From: Bradyrhizobiaceae bacterium PARB1
GTDB taxonomy: Bacteria; Pseudomonadota; Alphaproteobacteria; Rhizobiales; Xanthobacteraceae
NCBI GenBank assembly: GCA_002256345.1
Contig: NKIY01000012.1
Span: 62,001-126,000, forward strand
Reading direction: 5' to 3'
Length of the DNA: 64,000 bases
Shown in pieces: positions 57,273-64,000 of this stretch. The position numbers and the translations under genes were made by a program. The notes beneath the pieces were generated by a model. It was given only the letters and a program-made list of their open reading frames with translations, did no database searches and was not told the DNA's origin. Every line of letters begins with the position of its first letter. Within the stretch, counting starts at the first letter, position 1.

Positions 57273-58265
57273 CTACTCAATCCTGATCTTCGCCGCCTTG
57301 ATCACATCGGCCCAGAGCGCCTTCTCGTCATTCATACGCTTGCGGAGTTCTTCCGGCGTGGTCGGCGAGGGGGTGATGAGCTGCGCCTTCAGCTTCTCGA
57401 TCACCGCCGGCTCGGTCAGTGTCATGCGCACCTCCGCATTGATCGCGGCGACCACATCCTTCGGCAATCCGCCCGGGCCGACCAGCGCATTCCAGGCGTC
57501 GGACTGCACGTCCACGCCGCTCTCTTTCAGCGTCGGCACATCCGGCAGGAACGGCGAGCGCTGCGCCGTCGTCACCGCGAGGATCTTCACCGCGCCGGTG
57601 GCGAGTTGCGGCGTCACGCCGATGGCCGGAAGGCATGCCACCTGCACATCGCCGCGGATCAGCGCCGTGGTGGCGGCGGGAGAGGACGGATAGGGGACGT
57701 GCACCATGTTCACCCCGGCCTTTTGCGCAATCGCTTCCATGCAGATCTGCGACAGCGTGCCGACGCCGATGGAGCCGTAGGCAAGACCCTTGCTGTCGGC
57801 TTTCGCCTTGGCCAGCAGCTCCGCCACCGAATTCACACCGAGACTGGTCGGCACCGCGAGCGCGCTCGGCAGTTGCGTGAGCAGCGTGATCGGCGCGATG
57901 TCGGTGTCGGGATTGTAGGGCAGCTTCGCAAACAGCAGCGTGTTGATGGCAAGCGGGCCGCCGAGCGAGATGCCGATCGTGCCGCCATCTGGCGCCGCCT
58001 TGCCGATGGCATCGGTGCCGATATTGCCGGAGGCGCCAGGCTTGTTCTCCACCACGAAACTGGTGCCGGGATGCCGCGTCTGCAGGCTGTCGGCGAGCAC
58101 GCGGCCGACGATGTCCGGGCTCGCGCCAGGGCCGAACGGCACGATGATGCGCACCATTTTCGGCGGCCACACCGCCTGCGCGAAAGCCGCCTGCGGCACG
58201 GCGAGGACAAGCAATGCGGCGAGCGCCATGCGTGCGCGGATGGAGGTGGTGGCTTTTCGCAGCAT
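57273..58265 (-). CDS. Tripartite tricarboxylate transporter (Bug-family) binding protein
   Basis: A periplasmic binding protein of 330 residues with a signal peptide (RMALAALLVLAVPQAAFAQA). Bug-family marks are WPPKMVRIIVPFGPGASPDI, VVENKPGASGNIGTDAIGKA, and the pocket segments YGSIGVGTLSQICMEA and VPYPSSPAATTALIRGDVQV. Bug proteins bind diverse carboxylates, and many, like this one, are not next to membrane permease genes. The ligand is unknown. It is divergent from the nnrU-panB pair. Confidence 0.92.
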   Translation of the reverse strand: MLRKATTSIRARMALAALLVLAVPQAAFAQAVWPPKMVRIIVPFGPGASPDIVGRVLADSLQTRHPGTSFVVENKPGASGNIGTDAIGKAAPDGGTIGISLGGPLAINTLLFAKLPYNPDTDIAPITLLTQLPSALAVPTSLGVNSVAELLAKAKADSKGLAYGSIGVGTLSQICMEAIAQKAGVNMVHVPYPSSPAATTALIRGDVQVACLPAIGVTPQLATGAVKILAVTTAQRSPFLPDVPTLKESGVDVQSDAWNALVGPGGLPKDVVAAINAEVRMTLTEPAVIEKLKAQLITPSPTTPEELRKRMNDEKALWADVIKAAKIRIE

Positions 58266-58391
58266 TGCGCGTTTCCCCGGAAAAGTGATACCCGAACAGC
58301 GTCCAGACGCCGTGGCGAGCGGGACCATAATTGGAATTTCGGGGCGAGCAACCCATCCGGCACGCAACCGCCCTGCGAGAGGAAACAGGCC

Positions 58392-58976
58392 ATGGGCCTC
58401 GTCGTGATGATCCTCGGCCTCGTGCTGTTTCTCGGCATCCACGTTTTCATCACCCGCCGCGACGCGCGCGCCGATGTGATCGCGCAGATCGGCGAGGGCG
58501 GCTACAAGATCGGCTTCTCCGTCATCTCGCTGCTTGGCCTCGCGCTGATCATCTGGGGCTTTGCGACCTACCGCGCCACCGGCTGGATCGACGTCTGGTA
58601 TCCGCCGCTCTGGATCAAGCACCTCACCATCGCGCTGATGCTGCCCGCCGTCATCATGGTCGCTGCCTCCTACATCCGCGGCCGCATCTACACCACGCTG
58701 AAGCACCCGATGCTCGCCGGCGTCAAACTGTGGGCACTGTCGCATTTGCTGGCCAATGGCGATCTCGGCTCGATCATCCTGTTCGGCTCGTTTCTCGCCT
58801 GGGCGGTGTTCGACCGCATCTCGCTGAAGCGCCGCGCCGATAGCGGTGCGCCGCCGATTCCGGTGGGCGGCGTCGGCAATGATGCGATTGCGGTGGCGGT
58901 CGGTCTCGTCGCCTATCTTGCTTTGGGTTTCGCTTTCCACCCGGTGGTGATCGGCGTGCCCGTATTCGGAGCCTAA
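58392..58976 (+). CDS. nnrU: NnrU-family membrane protein
   Basis: A 194-residue membrane protein with about five helices (LVVMILGLVLFLGIHVFITR at the start, then IGFSVISLLGLALIIWGF, LWIKHLTIALMLPAVIMVAA). The KHPMLAGVKLWALSHLLANGD motif is characteristic of NnrU/DUF-like relatives of ICMT and isoprenoid methyltransferases. NnrU was named for its link with nitrite/NO reduction; here the neighbour is panB, 3 bases downstream, so the two are co-transcribed. Confidence 0.88.
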   Translation: MGLVVMILGLVLFLGIHVFITRRDARADVIAQIGEGGYKIGFSVISLLGLALIIWGFATYRATGWIDVWYPPLWIKHLTIALMLPAVIMVAASYIRGRIYTTLKHPMLAGVKLWALSHLLANGDLGSIILFGSFLAWAVFDRISLKRRADSGAPPIPVGGVGNDAIAVAVGLVAYLALGFAFHPVVIGVPVFGA

Positions 58977-58979
58977 GTC

Positions 58980-59828
58980 ATGTCAGTACAAGCAGTGATC
59001 AAGCGAAAGACCGCACCGGATATTCTCGCTCGCAAGAATGGCGAGCCGATTGTGATGCTCACGTCGTATCACGCCCATACGGCCTCGCTGGTCGATCGCT
59101 ATTGCGACGTCATCCTCGTCGGCGACTCGCTCGGCAATGTGATGCATGGTTTCGAGACCACGCTGCCGGTGACGCTGGAGATGATGATCCTGCAGGGCCA
59201 CGCGGTCATGCGCGGGTCCAAGCAGTCGCTCGTCGTGGTGGACATGCCGTTCGGCTCCTATGAAGCGTCGAAGGAGCAGGCCTTCCATTCCGCCGCGCGC
59301 ATTTTGAAAGAGACGCATTGCGGGGCCGTGAAGCTGGAAGGCGGCGCGCGCATGGCGGAGACGATCGCGTTTTTGACGGAGCGCGGCATTCCGGTCATGG
59401 CGCATATCGGCCTGACGCCGCAGTCGATCAATGCACTCGGCTCGTTCCGCTCGCAGGGGAAGGACGAAGCCGAAGCGCTGGCGCGCGGCGAGAATGTGAG
59501 CGGCCCGATTCAGAACGATGCGATTGCGGTCGCGCAGGCCGGCGCATTCTCCGTCGTCATCGAAGCGGTGGCCGAACCGGTCGCGCGAAAAATCACGCAG
59601 ACGATTGCGATCCCCACGATCGGCATCGGCGCAAGCTCGGCTTGCGACGGGCAGGTGCTGGTGCTCGAGGACATGCTCGGCCTCAATGCGCGGGTGCCGA
59701 AGTTCGTCAAGAAGTACGGCAATCTCGGTTCCATGATCGAGGCGGCGATCGAGGGCTATGCGACGGAAGTGCGCTCCCGTGCATTTCCGGGGCCCGAACA
59801 TGTATATGGAGCGAAGCCCAAAAGCTGA
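58980..59828 (+). CDS. panB: 3-methyl-2-oxobutanoate hydroxymethyltransferase
   Basis: This 282-residue enzyme makes ketopantoate from ketoisovalerate and methylenetetrahydrofolate in pantothenate (CoA) synthesis. Motifs are [40 protein letters not shown] (metal and substrate ligands), [32 protein letters not shown] and [20 protein letters not shown]. Length and motif order are standard. The gene begins 3 bases after nnrU. No panC is adjacent. Confidence 0.97.
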   Translation: MSVQAVIKRKTAPDILARKNGEPIVMLTSYHAHTASLVDRYCDVILVGDSLGNVMHGFETTLPVTLEMMILQGHAVMRGSKQSLVVVDMPFGSYEASKEQAFHSAARILKETHCGAVKLEGGARMAETIAFLTERGIPVMAHIGLTPQSINALGSFRSQGKDEAEALARGENVSGPIQNDAIAVAQAGAFSVVIEAVAEPVARKITQTIAIPTIGIGASSACDGQVLVLEDMLGLNARVPKFVKKYGNLGSMIEAAIEGYATEVRSRAFPGPEHVYGAKPKS

Positions 59829-59932
59829 CGCAAGTTCGCCGCTGGGCGGCCGCACGAAATGCGTGCCAAACGGGAATTTTGCGCGCATTTCGGTGTTGTG
59901 AGCGTGTGGGCGACAGTGAAGGACAGTCGATC

Positions 59933-60184
59933 ATGAAGACCTTGAAATATCTAGGCTTTGCAGCTGCCTTGGTGCTTGTGCCGCAAGTTTGCCACAGCGA
60001 GCCCGCGAAGAAGCATCGCAAGCCGCATGTGCAATCCGTCGAGCCGCGGCCGGTCTATCGGTCCAAGGAAGACATCTATCGCGGCAATGCCGCGCTCGGC
60101 GGCAACAACGCCAATTCGGCCTATGGCTCGAATAGTGCTGATGAAAATGCCAATGGCCGCACCGGCGGCGGGTTCGGCAGCTGA
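59933..60184 (+). CDS. Small exported hypothetical protein
   Basis: An 83-residue protein with a signal peptide (LKYLGFAAALVLVPQVCHS). A basic region (KKHRKPHVQSVEPRPVYRSK) follows, then an Asn/Gly/Ser-rich tail (GGNNANSAYGSNSADENANG). GAAGGACAG precedes the ATG. No family was recognised. It stands alone between panB and the TPR gene. Confidence 0.72.
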   Translation: MKTLKYLGFAAALVLVPQVCHSEPAKKHRKPHVQSVEPRPVYRSKEDIYRGNAALGGNNANSAYGSNSADENANGRTGGGFGS

Positions 60185-60366
60185 ACGCCACGGCGTTTGA
60201 CTGTGTGAAGCTTTCCGGGATAACGCCTTGATCGCCAACATCTTGATGGCGCACGGCTTTGCCTTGCCAACGCCATAACGCTAGGGTATCGCCGCCGCGA
60301 TGCGCGGGCGATGGCCCCAGCGTCGCTCGGGGTGAGCGCGGCCGATCCGTCACAGGAAATATCCAA

Positions 60367-61020
60367 GTGTCTGAATTATTTAATGAAGTCGATGAGGATC
60401 TGCGTCGCGAGCAGCTCAAGAAGATTTGGGAGAAATATTCGCTCCTGATTATTCTGGTCGCAATTCTCATTGTCGGCGGCGTCGGCGGCTGGCGTGCCTA
60501 TACGTATTTCGAGGCCAAGAAGGCCGCCGAAGCCGGCGCGGCCTTTGATCGCGCTGCAGAATTGTCCGAGCAGAACAAGCCGGCCGAGGCCGAAGCCGCC
60601 TTCACCAAGCTCGCCGCCGAGGCGCCTGCAGGCTACCGCACCATGGCGCGCCTGCGCGCGGCCGGCGAGGCCGCGAAGCGCGATGCTGCGACGGCCGTGA
60701 AACTCTATGACGAAGTCATCGCGGACAACACCGTCGGCGCGCCGGAGAAGGATCTCGCCCGCGTCCGTGTCGGCGCTTTGCTTGTTGAAACAACGGCTTA
60801 CGATACACTGCTGCCGAAGCTCGAGCCCGCCACGACGGCCACCAGCACCTATCGCCATTCGGCGCGCGAACTGCTCGCACTGTCCGCCTGGAAGGCGGGC
60901 AATGCCGGCGAGACACGCAAATGGGTCGAGGCTCTGTCCAACGATCCTGAGACCCCCTCCAGCATCCGCACCCGCGCCGAAGCGCTGCAGGCGCTGCTGC
61001 CGCCCGCCGCCAAGAGCTGA
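60367..61020 (+). CDS. YfgM-like membrane-anchored TPR protein
   Basis: A 217-residue protein with one N-terminal membrane helix (SLLIILVAILIVGGVGGWRA) after the conserved cytoplasmic start VSELFNEVDEDLRREQLKK. Periplasmic TPR-like helices follow. This matches YfgM/TPR_21 proteins, which assist folding beside the Sec translocon. A GTG start at 60367 is chosen since it gives the family N-terminus; AGGA lies about 12 bases upstream. In enterobacteria the order is yfgM-bamB-der; here a lipoprotein gene takes the middle place. Confidence 0.85.
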   Translation: MSELFNEVDEDLRREQLKKIWEKYSLLIILVAILIVGGVGGWRAYTYFEAKKAAEAGAAFDRAAELSEQNKPAEAEAAFTKLAAEAPAGYRTMARLRAAGEAAKRDAATAVKLYDEVIADNTVGAPEKDLARVRVGALLVETTAYDTLLPKLEPATTATSTYRHSARELLALSAWKAGNAGETRKWVEALSNDPETPSSIRTRAEALQALLPPAAKS

Positions 61021-61053
61021 TCCGGCGTCCGAACGAGTTTGAGTGAGAAGCCT

Positions 61054-61611
61054 ATGCGCTCATCGATGCAACGCCTTGTTTCCGCTGCGGTTCTGATCGC
61101 GCTTGCCAGCGTCCTGACGGGCTGCGGCGGGGCGTCGAGCTGGGATCCGTCGGATCTGCTCGATTTCATGGACACCAAGAAGAAGCTCCCCGGCGACCGC
61201 AAACCGGTATTCCCCGAAGGCGTTCCCGGCCTCGAACAGGGCGTGCCGCGCGATCTCTACAAGGAAAGCGTCGAGCGCCAGCAGGCCGAACAGGCCGCCG
61301 CTGCGGCTGCCGCAGCAGCCCCGCCGCAACAGGCCGCGCCGCCGGCGCAGGCGCGCAAGTCCAAGTCGCGCAGCCGCGGCGATGTTGAGGTTGGCAATGT
61401 CCGTCAGGAAGGTGCGCCAGCCGCTGCCGGTACGGATGAAGGTGGTGCCGCAGACGTCGCGCCGCCGCCGAAAGGCAAGCAGGTCACGCGCCGCCGCTCC
61501 ACCACCGCGCCGCCGCCGGATGAACCGGCCGCCGCACCTGCCGCTCCCGCACAACAACAACCTTCCTCAGGATTCCCGGCACCGATGCCGTCGGGAAGTT
61601 TTTCGCGCTAA
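61054..61611 (+). CDS. Lipoprotein of unknown function between yfgM-like and der
   Basis: A 185-residue lipoprotein with a type II signal (LIALASVLTGCGG; lipobox LTGC, Cys near residue 28). Conserved-looking segments are SWDPSDLLDFMDTKKKLPG and PVFPEGVPGLEQGVPRDLYK. The rest is Ala/Pro/Gln-rich low complexity. It occupies the place that bamB holds in enterobacteria but has no beta-propeller repeats. Its role is unknown; an outer-membrane assembly accessory is possible given the context. Confidence 0.8.
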   Translation: MRSSMQRLVSAAVLIALASVLTGCGGASSWDPSDLLDFMDTKKKLPGDRKPVFPEGVPGLEQGVPRDLYKESVERQQAEQAAAAAAAAAPPQQAAPPAQARKSKSRSRGDVEVGNVRQEGAPAAAGTDEGGAADVAPPPKGKQVTRRRSTTAPPPDEPAAAPAAPAQQQPSSGFPAPMPSGSFSR

Positions 61612-61666
61612 CCTCACGCGCAACCGCGCATTGACAGAACGTCCGTAACGGGCGCACGGATCGCCC

Positions 61667-63049
61667 ATGTCTTATACGATTGCCATTATCGGCCGGCCCA
61701 ATGTCGGCAAGTCCACGCTGTTCAACCGTCTGGTTGGGCAGAAACTGGCGCTCGTCGACGACACGCCGGGCGTGACGCGCGACCGCCGCGAGGGCGCGGC
61801 CAGACTCGGCGACCTCGAATTCACCATCATCGACACCGCCGGCCTCGATGAAGGCGCCAAGGGCTCGCTCACCGCACGCATGCAGGAGCAGACCGAGACG
61901 GCGATCGCACTCGCAGACGCGCTGTTCTTCGTCATCGACGCGCGCATGGGCCTGACGCCGAACGACCGCGCTTTCGCGGATTTCGCGCGCCGCGCCGACA
62001 AGCCGGTGCTGCTGCTCGCCAACAAGAGCGAGGGCAAGCATGGCGAGATCGGCGCGATGGAGAGCTACGCGCTCGGGCTCGGTGATCCCATCCAGATCTC
62101 CGCCGAACATGGCGAGGGCATGGGCGAGCTCTATGACGAACTTGCAAAATTGCTGCCGGAGCCGGTGGAAGAGGAAGAAGAGGAAGCGATTGCGGAAGAG
62201 TGGAGCGATGAGGAAATTGCCTCACGCCCGATCCGCGTCGCCATTGTCGGCCGTCCGAATGCCGGCAAGTCCACGACCATCAATCATCTGCTCGGCGAAG
62301 AACGTCTGCTGACCTCGCCGGAAGCCGGCACGACGCGCGACAGCATCTCCGTCGAGGTGGACTACAAGGGTCGTAATTTCCGCATCTTCGACACGGCCGG
62401 CCTGCGCCGCCGCTCGCGCATCGAGGAGAAGCTGGAAAAGCTCTCCGTCGCCGATGCGTTGCGTGCCGTGCGTTTCGCCGAAGTCGTCGTGATGATGATG
62501 GACTCGCAGAACAAGTTCGAGGAACAGGATCTGCGCATCACCGATCTCGTCGAGCGCGAAGGCCGCGCCCTGGTGCTTGCGGTCAACAAATGGGATCTCG
62601 TCGAGAAGCGCGGCGGCATGATCGGCCAGCTGCGAACAGAGGCCGATCACTGGCTGCCGCAGATCAAGGGCGTGCCGATCGTCGCCATCTCCGGCCTGAT
62701 GGGCGAGGGCATCGACCGCCTGATGGCGGCGATCCAGGAAGCCTACAAGATCTGGAATCGACGCATTGCGACCGCGGCGCTGAACCGCTGGTTCGAGGAT
62801 GCAATCTCGACCAACCCGCCGCCGGCCGTTTCAGGGCGGCGGCTGAAGCTGAATTACATTACGCAAACCAAGGCGCGTCCGCCAAGCTTTGTGGTGTTCT
62901 GCTCGCGCGCCGACGCGGTGCCGACGAGCTATCTGCGCTATCTTACCAACAGCATGCGCGAGGCGTTCGACCTGCCAGGTACGCCGATCCGTATCACGCT
63001 GCGTGAGAAGGCCAACCCTTTTGCGCATAAGCGGAAGCGGCCGAATTAG
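61667..63049 (+). CDS. der: Ribosome biogenesis GTPase Der (EngA)
   Basis: An essential double GTPase of 460 residues that helps assemble the 50S ribosomal subunit. Domain 1 has [14 protein letters not shown] and DTAGLDEG; domain 2 has [34 protein letters not shown] and NKWDL. The KH-like C-terminal domain ends RKRPN. The start [14 protein letters not shown] is standard. The linker between the domains is acidic ([17 protein letters not shown]). Confidence 0.97.
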   Translation: MSYTIAIIGRPNVGKSTLFNRLVGQKLALVDDTPGVTRDRREGAARLGDLEFTIIDTAGLDEGAKGSLTARMQEQTETAIALADALFFVIDARMGLTPNDRAFADFARRADKPVLLLANKSEGKHGEIGAMESYALGLGDPIQISAEHGEGMGELYDELAKLLPEPVEEEEEEAIAEEWSDEEIASRPIRVAIVGRPNAGKSTTINHLLGEERLLTSPEAGTTRDSISVEVDYKGRNFRIFDTAGLRRRSRIEEKLEKLSVADALRAVRFAEVVVMMMDSQNKFEEQDLRITDLVEREGRALVLAVNKWDLVEKRGGMIGQLRTEADHWLPQIKGVPIVAISGLMGEGIDRLMAAIQEAYKIWNRRIATAALNRWFEDAISTNPPPAVSGRRLKLNYITQTKARPPSFVVFCSRADAVPTSYLRYLTNSMREAFDLPGTPIRITLREKANPFAHKRKRPN

Positions 63050-63054
63050 CGATA

Positions 63055-63135
63055 TTAGGTGGTAAGGCGGTTCGCCGAAGTCGTAATCCGCCGCTGCTTC
63101 ACCGCGTCGGATTACGCTTCGCTAATCGCCCTACG
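63055..63135. repeat. Intergenic repeat pair near der and metE ends
   Basis: Words of the type AAGGCGGTTCGCCGAAGTCG-TAATCCGCC and GGATTACGCTTCGCTAATCGCCC form a large inverted pair. It is the same family as 46282-46312. It lies between convergent genes. Confidence 0.65.
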
Positions 63136-63136
63136 G

Positions 63137-64000
63137 TTACGTTGCCCGCATCTCGCGCGCTGCCGCCACCATGTTGACCAGAGCGGGCTTCACTTCGTCC
63201 CACTTGCGGGTTTTCAGACCGCAATCCGGGTTGATCCAGAGCTGGGCATCCGCAAGGCGTTGCCTAGCGAGTCTCAGAAGCTCAGTCATCTCACCGATCT
63301 CCGGAACGCGCGGCGAGTGGATATCGTAGACGCCCGGTCCGATCTCGTTCGGATATTTGTAGCTCTTGAACGCGTCCAGCAGCTCCATCTTGGAGCGCGA
63401 CGTTTCGATGGAGATGACGTCGGCATCCATGGCGCCGATGGCGTCGATGATGTCGTTGAACTCCGAATAGCACATATGGGTGTGAATCTGAGTGCGATCC
63501 TCAACGCCCGATGCACTGATCCGGAAGCTATCGACAGCCCAGCCGAGATAAGTTGTCCACTGCGACTTGCGCAGGGGCAGGCCTTCGCGGAGGGCGGCTT
63601 CATCGATCTGAATCATCTTGGCACCGGCCTCTTCGAGGTCGATGACCTCGTCGCGGATCGCGAGAGCGATCTGCTGGCAGGCGACGCTGCGTGGGACGTC
63701 ATCGCGGACGAAGGACCAGTTCAGGATCGTTACCGGGCCAGTGAGCATTGCTTTCATTGGCCGTTTGGTGAGCGACTGCGCGTAGCGCCACCAACCGAGC
63801 GTCATGGATACCGGGCGTGAGACGTCGCCGAACAGGATTGGCGGACGCACATAGCGCGAGCCGTAGGACTGCACCCAGCCATGCCTGGTGAAGGTGAATC
63901 CGGTCAGCTGTTCGCCGAAATACTGTACCATGTCGTTGCGCTCGAACTCGCCATGCACGAGCACATCGAGGCCGATCTCCTCTTGCCAGCGCACGGCCTC
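63137..64000 (-). CDS. metE: Cobalamin-independent methionine synthase, C-terminal part (cut by window edge)
   Basis: The catalytic C-terminal part of MetE, 287 codons, which transfers a methyl group from methyltetrahydrofolate-triglutamate to homocysteine through zinc. Zinc ligands and substrate residues are visible: [12 protein letters not shown] (His and Cys), [14 protein letters not shown] (Glu), and [13 protein letters not shown] (Cys). Other marks are [20 protein letters not shown] and [17 protein letters not shown]. The 5' half lies beyond the window, so no upstream riboswitch can be assessed. The stop is a TAA at 63137-63139. Confidence 0.97.
   Translation of the reverse strand, partial: EAVRWQEEIGLDVLVHGEFERNDMVQYFGEQLTGFTFTRHGWVQSYGSRYVRPPILFGDVSRPVSMTLGWWRYAQSLTKRPMKAMLTGPVTILNWSFVRDDVPRSVACQQIALAIRDEVIDLEEAGAKMIQIDEAALREGLPLRKSQWTTYLGWAVDSFRISASGVEDRTQIHTHMCYSEFNDIIDAIGAMDADVISIETSRSKMELLDAFKSYKYPNEIGPGVYDIHSPRVPEIGEMTELLRLARQRLADAQLWINPDCGLKTRKWDEVKPALVNMVAAAREMRAT

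Overview
The window is high-GC chromosomal DNA of an alphaproteobacterium, most likely of the Bradyrhizobium / Rhodopseudomonas / Afipia group. The grounds are protein style, the guaB - rsmB - guaA order, a complete liv-type ABC operon, frequent twin-arginine signals, and intergenic palindromes typical of that group. I cannot name the species. No tRNA, rRNA or CRISPR array was seen. Both edges cut genes: the 3' end of guaB at the left and the 3' end of metE at the right.

Layout: 1-7.1 kb holds guanine nucleotide synthesis (guaB end, guaA) and the rRNA methyltransferase RsmB, with small enzymes between. 7.1-11 kb holds a tyrosine phosphatase, an exported agmatine-deiminase-like protein, a DUF4336 protein, an IS481-type transposase remnant and an isoprenylcysteine-methyltransferase-like membrane protein. 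11-14 kb is acnB with a strong terminator. 14-23 kb is accessory metabolism: a hydrolase/LysR divergent pair, the aspT-aspD aspartate-alanine decarboxylation operon, oleate hydratase and a class-C serine hydrolase. 23-37 kb is a run of small enzymes and regulators: a PLA2-like exported protein, Lin0512-TenA, YdeI, two winged-helix/TPR regulators with partner genes, a peptide-deformylase-like protein lacking two metal ligands, cytochrome P460, an ABC-F ATPase, DsbB, a MarR/OhrR-type regulator with palindromic operators, a Spx/ArsC-like protein and a PAS_5 protein.

37.7-43.9 kb is a liv-type ABC operon (livG, livF, two tandem paralogous binding proteins, livH, livM) ending at a terminator. Then come an MNT/HEPN toxin-antitoxin-like pair, a MerR-controlled metal efflux gene, and a DUF47/PiT phosphate pair. 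At 48.3-48.8 kb an SMR exporter of the guanidinium (Gdx/SugE) type has upstream two small ACGA-loop hairpins that fit a guanidine-II (mini-ykkC) riboswitch. Next is prfC, followed by the most unusual locus. A SIR2-like/pYEATS-like fusion gene lies between the true 3' end of prfC and a second, diverged copy of that 3' end, with a probable Imm21-type immunity gene just beyond. This looks like a small defence cargo inserted at the prfC tail.

52.8-64 kb contains an SRPBCC protein, several exported proteins of unknown role, a PRC-barrel protein, a P-loop nucleoside-kinase-like gene in a more AT-rich patch, a Bug-family binding protein, NnrU-PanB, a YfgM-like TPR protein, a lipoprotein, the GTPase Der, and the end of metE.
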